Positions 1-8,046 of a DNA stretch of 64,000 bases are shown here, piece by piece. The notes under the pieces were generated by a model. It made no database searches. It was not told the DNA's origin and saw only the letters and a program-made list of their open reading frames with translations. Origin of the DNA: Sphingobacterium bovistauri (GTDB lineage Bacteria > Bacteroidota > Bacteroidia > Sphingobacteriales > Sphingobacteriaceae); assembly GCF_020295405.1 (NCBI RefSeq), contig NZ_JADEYP010000006.1, positions 94,661-158,660 on the forward strand, in the 5' to 3' direction. Within the stretch, counting starts at the first letter, position 1. The number at the start of each line of letters is the position of its first letter. Both the position numbers and the translations under genes were made by a program.

Positions 1-399
1 TGAGTTTTTGAGCAATCCGATCGTACTATCCTTTAAATCTTTGACGATTGACCATGCCGCATCTGTTACATATAATTGCTGTGTAAAATTATGCTGATAC
101 TCATTTTCAATATCAGCCATTAATAATTGTTTGAATTGCTCTACCGTAATATTAGGATTGTGGTTACGCAACATCACTTGATAAGGAGCAATACGATGAG
201 CAAACAAAATCAATCTCTCGTATGCCGCAAACTTAAGTTGTTGGTTATTTTTAAGCAATTCTTTGTTTTGCCCGATGTCATTTACTTTTAGAAAAAGATA
301 TTCTATTTTGGGCCACACGACATAAAAAGCCAATACCAATGCGACTAATACTCCAAATGCTACAATAAATAATTGTTTCAGCAACTCAACAAATTCCAT
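1..399 (-). CDS. Membrane-anchored hypothetical protein, C-terminus cut off by window edge
   Basis: An open reverse frame runs from an ATG at 399 to the first base of the window, giving about 133 residues with the 3' end missing. The protein starts MEFVELLKQLF, has one hydrophobic segment at about residues 8-28, then a charged region (LKNNQQLKFAAYERLILFAHR) predicted to be cytoplasmic and helical. It resembles the small single-pass conserved proteins of unknown function common in Sphingobacteriaceae, but I cannot assign a function. It is divergent from the Fe-S carrier gene downstream. Confidence 0.7.
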   Translation of the reverse strand, partial: MEFVELLKQLFIVAFGVLVALVLAFYVVWPKIEYLFLKVNDIGQNKELLKNNQQLKFAAYERLILFAHRIAPYQVMLRNHNPNITVEQFKQLLMADIENEYQHNFTQQLYVTDAAWSIVKDLKDSTIGLLKNS

Positions 400-462
400 A
401 TTAATCTAGTGTTTATTAATTGTCAAAAATTATAAGGTTATATTTTAAAGCCTAAAAATATG

Positions 463-470
463 TAATTTTG
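463..470 (+). promoter_or_regulatory. -7 promoter element of the A-type Fe-S carrier
   Basis: TAATTTTG matches the Bacteroidota -7 consensus TAnnTTTG exactly, 30 bases before the ATG at 501. No clean TTTG -33 box precedes it. It overlaps the upstream in-frame ATG at 468, which argues that translation starts at 501. Confidence 0.5.
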
Positions 471-500
471 TTTAACTATCAATTCAGAAAGGATAATACT

Positions 501-854
501 ATGAGTACTGAAAATATAACAACTGCTGCACCTGTTACTTTGACAGCAGGAGCAGTTGAGGAATTAAAAAAACTAATTGATCAACAAGAATTAGGTTCTG
601 ATTTTGGTCTAAGATTAGGTGTTGAAGGTGGTGGCTGTTCAGGAATGAGCTATATTTTAGGCTTTGACACAAAGAAAGATGGTGATTCGGAATACGAAAT
701 CGAAGGTATCCGTGTTTTTATGAATAAGGCACACGGCATGTATTTGGCTGGAATGGAAGTTGATTTCAAAAATGGTTTAGATGCACGTGGTTTTACATTC
801 AATAACCCAAATGCATCAAGTACTTGCGGCTGCGGATCGAGCTTCTCAGCCTAA
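501..854 (+). CDS. A-type iron-sulfur carrier (HesB/IscA/ErpA family)
   Basis: This is a 117-residue carrier or scaffold that passes Fe-S clusters to apoproteins in the cytoplasm. The three family cysteines are visible: one in GGGCSGMSY and two in the C-terminal STCGCGSS. Length fits the family (about 105-120). The frame is open from an ATG at 468, but that start lies on a -7 promoter element; the ATG at 501 follows AGAAAGGA and gives the normal family N-terminus, so 501 is chosen. It stands alone, without suf or isc genes nearby, and is closed by a strong terminator. Whether it is IscA, SufA or ErpA cannot be decided from sequence alone. Confidence 0.93.
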   Translation: MSTENITTAAPVTLTAGAVEELKKLIDQQELGSDFGLRLGVEGGGCSGMSYILGFDTKKDGDSEYEIEGIRVFMNKAHGMYLAGMEVDFKNGLDARGFTFNNPNASSTCGCGSSFSA

Positions 855-866
855 GGAGATCGCTTA

Positions 867-912
867 CCAAAAACAACAAAGCCCCTACATGTAAGGGCTT
901 TGTTGTTTTTGG
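867..912 (+). terminator. Intrinsic terminator after the Fe-S carrier gene
   Basis: Perfect 18-bp stem (867-884 with 895-912) around a 10-base loop. The arm CCAAAAACAACAAAGCCC is A-rich on its 5' side and T-rich on its 3' side. Confidence 0.85.
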
Positions 913-1018
913 ATATTAAAATAATAACCCTAACAATCAGCCCTACCAAATTCACCTTCCATTTTCAAACTTATTTGATTAAATTAGCGACCTTTGAAAA
1001 ATTGATATAAAATACGTG

Positions 1019-4000
1019 ATGTACAAGGAATATAAGCAGTTAAATTTACCGGAAATCGGCAAAGAAGTTTTAAATCGTTGGGGAGCAGAGAACATTTTCG
1101 AAAAAAGTATTTCGAACCGTCCTGCAAGCAAACCATACACTTTTTATGAGGGACCTCCTTCGGCGAATGGTATGCCAGGCATTCACCACGTAATGGCTCG
1201 TGCGATTAAGGATATTTTCTGTCGTTATAAAACTTTAAAAGGCTACCAAGTAAAACGTAAAGGTGGTTGGGATACACACGGTCTTCCTATTGAATTGGCT
1301 GTAGAGAAATCTTTAGGCATTACCAAAGAAGATATCGGTACAAAAATTTCTGTTGAAGACTACAACAATGCTTGTCGAAAAGAGGTCATGAAATACACCG
1401 ACGTGTGGAATGACTTGACAGAAAAAATGGGATACTGGGTTGACTTAGAAAACCCATACATTACCTATCAAAACGAATACATTGAAACGCTGTGGTTCTT
1501 GTTGAAAGACCTATACAAAAAAGGCCTTTTGTACAAAGGATACACTATTCAACCATATTCACCTGCTGCAGGAACAGGTTTGAGTTCGCACGAATTGAAC
1601 CAACCAGGTACGTATAAAGATGTAAAAGACACAACTATCGTAGCTGAATTCCGTATTGACAAAGCACAAGTACACCCGTTGATCAATTCTTTGGTGGAAA
1701 CAGCAGATGAGGATGTCGCTTTTATCGCATGGACAACGACACCTTGGACATTACCAAGTAACTCGGCTTTGGCTGTCGGTCCAAAAATTGAATACGTAAA
1801 AATCAAAACTTTCAATCAATATACAGGCTCTCCAGTTTCTGTAGTCTTAGCAAAAAACTTAATCAGCAAACATTTCAAAGCTGAGGGACAAGATGCATCT
1901 TTCCAAGATTACAAAGTAGGTGATAAAATTGTGCCTTGGGAACAGGTAGCTGAATTTTCTGGCGCAGAATTGGTTGGTATCCGTTACCACCAATTGATGC
2001 CATACATCACTTCGGAAGAATTATTGGAAAAAGCTTTCCGTGTAATCCCTGGTGATTTTGTTACGACAGAAGACGGTACAGGTATCGTTCATATCGCGCC
2101 TACTTACGGTGCGGATGACTTTCGTGTAGCCAAAGAAGCAGGAGTTCCCGCTATTTTGGTGAAAGACGAAAATGGTAAAGAAGGTCCTACTGTAGATCGT
2201 ACAGGTCGTTTTGTACAAGAAGTAACAGACTTTGCGGGTCGTTTTGTGAAAGAAGAATATTATTCAACTGAAGAACGCGAAGACAAAGAATTCCGTCCGA
2301 CAGATGTATTGATCGCTATCAAATTAAAAGAAGATAATAAAGCGTTTGACGTTAAGAAATACGAACACACTTACCCACACTGTTGGCGTACGGATAAACC
2401 AGTATTATACTATCCATTGGATAGCTGGTTTATCAAAACTACTGCCGTGAAAGAGCAATTGGTAGAATTAAATAAAACTATCAACTGGAAACCAGAAGCT
2501 ACGGGATCAGGTCGTTTTGGTAATTGGTTAGAAAACTTAGTAGATTGGAACTTATCACGTTCTAGATATTGGGGTACACCACTACCAATCTGGAGAACAG
2601 AAGACCAAAACGAAGAAATTTGTATCGGCTCAATGATAGAAATGAAGGCTTTATTAGAAGCTTCATTAGCATCAGATGTTCTTTCGGCAGAAGAGAAAGC
2701 AGTTAACAAAGAATATTTAGATAAATTCGGATCGGATAAATTAGATCTTCACCGTCCATATGTGGATCATATTGTTTTCGTTTCTGAATCAGGACAAAAA
2801 ATGTTCCGTGAGTTAGACTTAATTGACGTTTGGTTTGATTCAGGGGCTATGCCATATGCACAATGGGGATTAGATTACGATAAATTAGCAGCTGGCGATT
2901 CACTTCCATTCAAAGGAGAATACAATTCAGCATTCCCTGCTGATTTCATCGCTGAAGGCGTGGACCAAACACGTGGTTGGTTCTTTACGCTTCATGCTAT
3001 ATCGACAATGGTTCAAGGCTCTGTAGCGTTCAAAAATGTCGTTTCTAATGGATTAGTATTAGACAAAAATGGCAACAAAATGTCTAAGCGTCTTGGAAAC
3101 GGTGTTGACCCATTTGCTACTATCGAAAAATACTCGGCTGATGCAACACGTTGGTACATGATCAGTAATGCATCACCGTGGGATAATTTGAAATTCAACG
3201 AAGAAGGTTTGGACGAAGTACGTCGTAAATTCTTCGGAACATTGTATAATACCTACGCATTCTTTGCTTTATACGCTAATATCGACAAATTCAGCTATGC
3301 TGAACCAGAAATAGCTTTAGAAAACCGTCCTGAAATCGACAGATGGATTATTTCACTATTAAATAGTTTAAGCAAAGAAGTTGATGGGTTCTACGCAGAT
3401 TACGAACCTACTAAAGCAGCTCGTGCTATTCAAAATTTTGTAGATGAACACTTGAGTAATTGGTACGTACGTTTGTGTCGCCGTCGTTTCTGGAAAGGTG
3501 AATACACAGAAGATAAAATTTCGGCATATCAAACATTATATACTTGTCTAGATACTATCGCGAAATTAATGGCACCAATTTCGCCGTTCTTTGCTGATCA
3601 ATTGTATTTAGATTTGAACAATGCAACGAACAAAGAGAACTTTGAATCTGTTCACTTAGCTGACTTCCCTGTTTATCACACAGAATTAGTGGATAAAGCA
3701 TTAGAAGAAAGAATGGCTCTGGCACAAAACATTTCTTCATTGACGTTGTCCCTTCGCAAAAAAGTAGGTATCAATGTACGTCAACCATTAAGTAAAATAT
3801 TGGTTCCCGTTCTAGATACTGCTTTCCAAGAAAAAGTGGAGAAAGTAAAAGATTTGATTTTGTCAGAGACTAACATCAAAGACATCGAATTCATCACGGA
3901 TACTACGGGAATTATCAAGAAAAAAATCAAACCTAACTTCAAGGCTTTAGGTGCTAAAGTAGGTAAAGATATGAAAGTCGTAAGCACTGCAATCCAATCA

Positions 4001-4432
4001 TTTGGGCCAGAAGAAATTTTGACATTGGAGAAAAATGGTTCTTTAGTATTACCAGAGACAGGGCATACGATAACCTTAGAAGATGTAGAAATCATCGCGG
4101 AGGACGTAGCAGGTTGGCAAGTAGCGAATTTAGGAAACTTAACTGTTGCTTTGGATATTCAACTTACACCAGAATTAAAACAAGAAGGTATCGCGCGTGA
4201 GCTAATAAATCGCATTCAAAATCTACGTAAAGACAAGGGTTTTGAGGTTACAGACAGAATAAAAGTACAGCTTAGTAGAAATAATGAGATCGAAGAAGCT
4301 GCCCAAAATAATTTATCGTATATTTGCACCGAAATACTAGCTGATTCATTTGATTTTGTGGATGTTGTAACGTCTAATGACAACATTGAGATCAATGAAA
4401 ATAAACTTGAGGTATTAATCGAAAAATATTAG
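1019..4432 (+). CDS. ileS: Isoleucyl-tRNA synthetase, IleRS2 type with GXHH signature
   Basis: Charges tRNA-Ile with isoleucine in the cytoplasm. At about 1137 residues it matches the long eukaryote-like IleRS2 class rather than the roughly 930-residue IleRS1. The class I HIGH position reads PGIHHVMAR, so the signature is G-I-H-H (about residues 54-57) instead of H-x-G-H. The KMSKR loop is intact at about 687-691. The editing domain (residues about 220-430) contains TTTPWTLPSN and the GTGIVHIAPTYGADD segment. A GTG at 1016 is also in frame; the ATG at 1019 is preferred. The DksA-like gene begins 3 bases after the stop, so the two are probably cotranscribed. IleRS2 enzymes are known for mupirocin resistance, and the GXHH form is associated with very high resistance. 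Confidence 0.97.
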   Translation: MYKEYKQLNLPEIGKEVLNRWGAENIFEKSISNRPASKPYTFYEGPPSANGMPGIHHVMARAIKDIFCRYKTLKGYQVKRKGGWDTHGLPIELAVEKSLGITKEDIGTKISVEDYNNACRKEVMKYTDVWNDLTEKMGYWVDLENPYITYQNEYIETLWFLLKDLYKKGLLYKGYTIQPYSPAAGTGLSSHELNQPGTYKDVKDTTIVAEFRIDKAQVHPLINSLVETADEDVAFIAWTTTPWTLPSNSALAVGPKIEYVKIKTFNQYTGSPVSVVLAKNLISKHFKAEGQDASFQDYKVGDKIVPWEQVAEFSGAELVGIRYHQLMPYITSEELLEKAFRVIPGDFVTTEDGTGIVHIAPTYGADDFRVAKEAGVPAILVKDENGKEGPTVDRTGRFVQEVTDFAGRFVKEEYYSTEEREDKEFRPTDVLIAIKLKEDNKAFDVKKYEHTYPHCWRTDKPVLYYPLDSWFIKTTAVKEQLVELNKTINWKPEATGSGRFGNWLENLVDWNLSRSRYWGTPLPIWRTEDQNEEICIGSMIEMKALLEASLASDVLSAEEKAVNKEYLDKFGSDKLDLHRPYVDHIVFVSESGQKMFRELDLIDVWFDSGAMPYAQWGLDYDKLAAGDSLPFKGEYNSAFPADFIAEGVDQTRGWFFTLHAISTMVQGSVAFKNVVSNGLVLDKNGNKMSKRLGNGVDPFATIEKYSADATRWYMISNASPWDNLKFNEEGLDEVRRKFFGTLYNTYAFFALYANIDKFSYAEPEIALENRPEIDRWIISLLNSLSKEVDGFYADYEPTKAARAIQNFVDEHLSNWYVRLCRRRFWKGEYTEDKISAYQTLYTCLDTIAKLMAPISPFFADQLYLDLNNATNKENFESVHLADFPVYHTELVDKALEERMALAQNISSLTLSLRKKVGINVRQPLSKILVPVLDTAFQEKVEKVKDLILSETNIKDIEFITDTTGIIKKKIKPNFKALGAKVGKDMKVVSTAIQSFGPEEILTLEKNGSLVLPETGHTITLEDVEIIAEDVAGWQVANLGNLTVALDIQLTPELKQEGIARELINRIQNLRKDKGFEVTDRIKVQLSRNNEIEEAAQNNLSYICTEILADSFDFVDVVTSNDNIEINENKLEVLIEKY

Positions 4433-4435
4433 ATT

Positions 4436-4822
4436 ATGGGAGAAAACACAGAAAAAACACGTTACAGTGATGTTGAACTTCAAGAATTCAAAGCTATCAT
4501 TCTTGAGAAATTGAGAATTGCTAGAGAGGAGCTTGATGCATTGACCAAAACTTTAAGTGGTGGTAATGCCAACGGAACAGATGATACCGCAGGTACTTAC
4601 AAGACGTTAGAAGATGGTTCAGCTACATTAGAGAAAGAGCAAACAAATCAGTTGGCTGCTCGTCAAAAAAAGTTTATTGATAACTTAGAAGCTGCTCTTG
4701 TGCGTATTGAAAACAAGACTTACGGAATCTGTAGAGAAACAGGAAAATTAATTCAAAAAGAGCGTTTGAAAGCTGTACCTCATACGACATTAAGTATTGA
4801 GGCTAAAAACAAACAATACTAA
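4436..4822 (+). CDS. TraR/DksA-type transcriptional regulator with degenerate zinc finger
   Basis: This 128-residue protein has an N-terminal helical hairpin (about 10-90, with the acidic tip NGTDDTAGTYKTLEDG) and a C-terminal zinc-finger-like segment, TYGICRETGKLI followed by LKAVPHTTLSIEAK. DksA/TraR proteins bind in the RNA polymerase secondary channel and tune initiation. Only one of the four usual zinc ligands is a cysteine here, so the finger is degenerate, a form common in Bacteroidota. The gene begins 3 bases after ileS and is followed by a hairpin before lspA. Confidence 0.88.
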   Translation: MGENTEKTRYSDVELQEFKAIILEKLRIAREELDALTKTLSGGNANGTDDTAGTYKTLEDGSATLEKEQTNQLAARQKKFIDNLEAALVRIENKTYGICRETGKLIQKERLKAVPHTTLSIEAKNKQY

Positions 4823-4847
4823 TCACGAAATTTTAAAAGCGAGAGAT

Positions 4848-4877
4848 AGCCTTTGCAATTCTTCTATTGTAAAGGCT
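4848..4877 (+). terminator. Hairpin between the DksA-like gene and lspA
   Basis: A 12-bp stem with one G-T pair (4848-4859 with 4866-4877) is followed by ATTTTAT. It is probably a partial terminator, because lspA starts 16 bases later on the same strand. Confidence 0.55.
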
Positions 4878-4893
4878 ATTTTATGAAAACTAT

Positions 4894-5544
4894 ATGAAAG
4901 GCTATACTAAACCCTTAATCCTAATAACGATTATCCTTTTGATTGACCAAATATCCAAATTTTGGGTAAAGTTGAACATGACGATTGGTCAAGATTACAA
5001 TATTCTTGGCAATAAATTTATCATTCACTTTATCGAGAATCCAGGAATGGCCTATGGTATGGAATTTGGCGGCGATTATGGAAAATTATTCTTAACACTA
5101 TTTCGTATAATAGCTGTTTGTGGTATTGGATACGGTTTGCATTATATGATTCAGAATAAATACAACCGTGGATTTATTTTGAATGTAGCATTAATATTCG
5201 CAGGTGCAGTTGGTAATATTATTGATTCCGTATTCTACGGTGTAATTTTTAGTGAGAGTACCTATTATGATAAAGCACTGCTATTCCCAGAAGCTGGAGG
5301 CTACGCTTCCTTACTTCATGGTAAAGTAGTGGATATGTTATATTTTCCACTTATCAATGGAACGTTCCCTACTTGGTTTCCAATCTGGGGAGGTGAAGAT
5401 TTCTTATTCTTCAGACCTGTTTTTAACATAGCTGATTCTGCTATTTCGGTAGGTGTATTTTTAATATTAATATTCCAAAAAAGATATTTCAAAGAAGAAC
5501 ACCAAGAAAAAGAGACGCCGCACAGCGAAATTCTTGAAGACTAA
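4894..5544 (+). CDS. lspA: Lipoprotein signal peptidase (signal peptidase II)
   Basis: Inner-membrane aspartyl protease that removes signal peptides from diacylglyceryl prolipoproteins. The protein has 216 residues and four membrane segments, starting ILITIILLIDQISKFW. The two catalytic aspartates are in GKVVDMLYF (about D147) and FNIADSAIS (about D181). It is longer than the E. coli enzyme (164) because of an insertion around residues 112-175, as usual in Bacteroidota. Several lipoproteins in this window are likely substrates. The stop codon abuts a terminator. Confidence 0.97.
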   Translation: MKGYTKPLILITIILLIDQISKFWVKLNMTIGQDYNILGNKFIIHFIENPGMAYGMEFGGDYGKLFLTLFRIIAVCGIGYGLHYMIQNKYNRGFILNVALIFAGAVGNIIDSVFYGVIFSESTYYDKALLFPEAGGYASLLHGKVVDMLYFPLINGTFPTWFPIWGGEDFLFFRPVFNIADSAISVGVFLILIFQKRYFKEEHQEKETPHSEILED

Positions 5545-5580
5545 AATAAAGGGCTAGACATAATAATCTAGCCCTTTATT
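5545..5580 (+). terminator. Intrinsic terminator after lspA
   Basis: Perfect 14-bp stem (AATAAAGGGCTAGA, 5545-5558, with 5567-5580) followed by TTTAT, starting directly at the lspA stop codon. Confidence 0.8.
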
Positions 5581-5609
5581 TTTATATTTACTTCTCACTA
5601 AATAAGAAG

Positions 5610-6551
5610 ATGAAAACATACATTTTTATATTCTCGATACTATTAACAGCTATTAGTTTCAAACTTACAGCGCAAGAAATAGAAATTAATAGATTAAAAA
5701 AACACATCTATTATTTGGCGGATGACAAAATGAAAGGAAGGGCTACTGGTTCTAAAGAACTCGCCAAATCTGCAAATTATATTGAAAATCAATTCAAAAA
5801 GCATAAACTTGTGCCATTAGGCACAAAGGGGTTCAGACAGGACTTTACCGCAAAAGTACGTCGTGTAACTGTACCCGATAGTATTAGACCAGCGGAGAAT
5901 ATTATCGGTTTTTTGGATAATGATGCGCCTTATACGATTGTCGTTGGTGCACACTATGACCATCTTGGATATGGTAATTTTGGGGGTACGAGAGAACCTG
6001 CACATATCGGACAAATTCACAATGGTGCAGACGATAACGCTTCTGGTGTAGCCGGGCTGCTCGAATTAGTAAGATATTATAGCACCAACAAAATTAAAGA
6101 GAAATTTAACATCTTATTTATTGCCTTTTCGGCAGAAGAATTAGGCCTCATTGGTTCTAAATATTGGACTGAAAACCCTACAATGCCATTAGATAAAATT
6201 CATTGGATGCTCAATATGGATATGATTGGTCGCTATAACCCAGATAGTGGATTGGCTGTCATTGGTTATGGTACGAGCTCAAAGTTTCCTGCAATATTTG
6301 AAAATATAACTAGTGATATAAAATTCAACAAAAGCAAAGATGGTAATGGTGGATCCGACCAAACCTCATTCTATAAAAAGAATATCCCCGTGTTATTTTT
6401 TCATACTGGCGGACATGATGATTACCACAAAGCAACCGATGATGCCGACAAAATTGATTATAAGGCCTTAAAATCTATTTTGGAATTAGAAATAAAAGTC
6501 ATTGACAATTCTATGCTGCAGGACAAAATGGATTTTATCTGGACAAATTAA
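5610..6551 (+). CDS. Secreted M28-family zinc peptidase
   Basis: This 313-residue exported metallopeptidase has a signal peptide at 1-21 (cleavage near LTAQ). Zinc and catalytic residues of family M28 are visible in order: VGAHYDHLG, NGADDNASGVAGLLEL, FSAEELGLIGS, NMDMIGR and GGHDDYHKATDDADKID. The family removes N-terminal amino acids from peptides in the periplasm or outside the cell. It is followed after 2 bases by the RmlD-like gene, so it heads a three-gene operon whose members share no obvious pathway. Confidence 0.92.
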   Translation: MKTYIFIFSILLTAISFKLTAQEIEINRLKKHIYYLADDKMKGRATGSKELAKSANYIENQFKKHKLVPLGTKGFRQDFTAKVRRVTVPDSIRPAENIIGFLDNDAPYTIVVGAHYDHLGYGNFGGTREPAHIGQIHNGADDNASGVAGLLELVRYYSTNKIKEKFNILFIAFSAEELGLIGSKYWTENPTMPLDKIHWMLNMDMIGRYNPDSGLAVIGYGTSSKFPAIFENITSDIKFNKSKDGNGGSDQTSFYKKNIPVLFFHTGGHDDYHKATDDADKIDYKALKSILELEIKVIDNSMLQDKMDFIWTN

Positions 6552-6553
6552 AT

Positions 6554-7465
6554 ATGCGTGTATTACTAACTGGATCTAATGGTTTTTTAGGCCAAAAATT
6601 TTGTGAAAAACTCGAAAATTACACTGATATAAACACAATCCTTGGTATTTCTAAATCAGAAAATCGTAATCCCTATTTGGATGAAAACACATTTCAACAA
6701 TTGGATGTATTAGATTTTCAGCGTTTGACCCAAATAATTAGAGATTTTCGACCTACCCATATTTTGCATACCGCAGCGCTAACAAGTGTTGAGATATGTG
6801 AACAAAATCCAGATTTGGCACAACAAATTAATGTTGACCTTTCCAAAAAATTGGCTGAATTATCTAATGAACTCGCCATCCATTATACATTTCTTTCGAC
6901 AGATTTTGTTTTTGATGGTGAAAATGGACCTTACAGTGAATCTGATAGTGTAAGCGCTACCAATCAATATGGACAAAGTAAAATTGACGCAGAAAAAACC
7001 ATTTTGATTTCAAATCCAAATGCTGCTATTGTACGCACAATTTTGGTTTATGGCGCAATACCCGATAAAGGGCGAAGTAATCTAGTCTTATGGGCAAAAA
7101 AACAATTAGAAAACGAAAAAACTATTAATGTGGTGTCTGACCAGTGGCGTATGCCAACTTGGGTAGATGACTTGGCTGATGCTTGTTACACAGTAATGAA
7201 AAAGAAAGTTTCAGGTGTCTTTCATATCTCTGGAAATGAAATGATGACCATATTGGATGCTGTCGAAAAGCTGGCTGACACGTGGAACTTAGATAAATCG
7301 TTGATATCTCCTATTACAGCAGCAGAAATCGGCCAAGCAACTAATCGTCCACGAAAAACCGGATTCATTTTGGATAAAGCAGAAGAAATATTAAACTTCA
7401 CGCCTACCCCATTTATTGTATCTTTGCATAAAATTGAAGAACAATTAAAAAAATATAACAGCTAA
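6554..7465 (+). CDS. RmlD-like NAD(P)-dependent sugar reductase (extended SDR)
   Basis: This 303-residue protein has the N-terminal Rossmann motif TGSNGFLG at about 6-13 and the catalytic Y-x-x-x-K in QYGQSKIDAEK. STDFVFDGENGPYSE and RMPTWVDDLADA are typical of RmlD-type dTDP-4-dehydrorhamnose reductases and the related MAT2B-like proteins. No other rhamnose genes are present, so the substrate is uncertain. It sits between the M28 peptidase and the thioesterase with almost no spacing. Confidence 0.85.
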   Translation: MRVLLTGSNGFLGQKFCEKLENYTDINTILGISKSENRNPYLDENTFQQLDVLDFQRLTQIIRDFRPTHILHTAALTSVEICEQNPDLAQQINVDLSKKLAELSNELAIHYTFLSTDFVFDGENGPYSESDSVSATNQYGQSKIDAEKTILISNPNAAIVRTILVYGAIPDKGRSNLVLWAKKQLENEKTINVVSDQWRMPTWVDDLADACYTVMKKKVSGVFHISGNEMMTILDAVEKLADTWNLDKSLISPITAAEIGQATNRPRKTGFILDKAEEILNFTPTPFIVSLHKIEEQLKKYNS

Positions 7466-7993
7466 ATGGAAGCAAAAAAAGCACACGAATCCTATACAGA
7501 AATGAATGAATTGGTATTACCCAATGACACCAATACGTTTGGCAACCTGATGGGCGGAAGACTTTTATATTGGATGGATATTTGTTCGGCTATGTCCGCG
7601 CAAAAACACTGTAGTAATGTAGTTGTGACAGCTTCTGTAGATAATGTATCCTTCAAACGTTCCATCAAACTTGGTGAAGTAGTAACTATTCAAGCTCAAG
7701 TAACAAGAGCTTTCAACACCTCGGTCGAAGTGAGAATGGAAATTTTTGCTCAAAATCTCCCTAAAGGAACGAAAGAAAAAAGTAACGAGGCCTATTATAC
7801 TTTTGTAGCGCTAGATCCAGAAGGAAAACCTAAAGTTGTTCCACAATTAATTCCTGAAACAGAAAAAGAAAAACAACTTTTTGAGGAAGCATTGCAACGC
7901 CGTGAGTTACGCTTAATTCTGGCAGGAAAACTAAAACCTGAAAACGCTCCTGCATTAAAAAATATAGTTGGACTATTCGATCATAAAGGATAA
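7466..7993 (+). CDS. Acyl-CoA thioesterase (hotdog fold, YciA/BFIT-like)
   Basis: Hydrolyses acyl-CoA to free acid and CoA. The 175-residue protein has the hotdog helix motif NTFGNLMGGRLLYWMD followed by VVTASVDNVSFKRSIKLGEVV, as in hexameric YciA-type and acyl-CoA hydrolase enzymes. The C-terminal 50 residues are charged and helical. The ATG follows the previous stop codon with no gap, so translation is probably coupled. The operon ends at the terminator at 7996-8027. Confidence 0.9.
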   Translation: MEAKKAHESYTEMNELVLPNDTNTFGNLMGGRLLYWMDICSAMSAQKHCSNVVVTASVDNVSFKRSIKLGEVVTIQAQVTRAFNTSVEVRMEIFAQNLPKGTKEKSNEAYYTFVALDPEGKPKVVPQLIPETEKEKQLFEEALQRRELRLILAGKLKPENAPALKNIVGLFDHKG

Positions 7994-7995
7994 AT

Positions 7996-8027
7996 AAAAA
8001 AGCGAGACCAAAAAATCTCGCTTTTTT
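7996..8027. terminator. Bidirectional terminator between convergent operons
   Basis: Perfect 12-bp stem AAAAAAGCGAGA / TCTCGCTTTTTT with an 8-base loop. It serves the forward thioesterase operon and the reverse fibronectin-III gene ending at 8047. Confidence 0.82.
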
Positions 8028-8046
8028 ACAAAACAATACTCTATAG

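Noticed and set aside
468..500. Upstream in-frame ATG of the Fe-S carrier (128-residue version)
   Set aside because: It overlaps an exact -7 promoter element (463-470) and adds residues not typical of the family; ATG 501 has AGAAAGGA before it.
1549..4095. Long open frames on the reverse strand of ileS
   Set aside because: They are shadows of the ileS frame, without promoters, family signals or spacing to neighbours.
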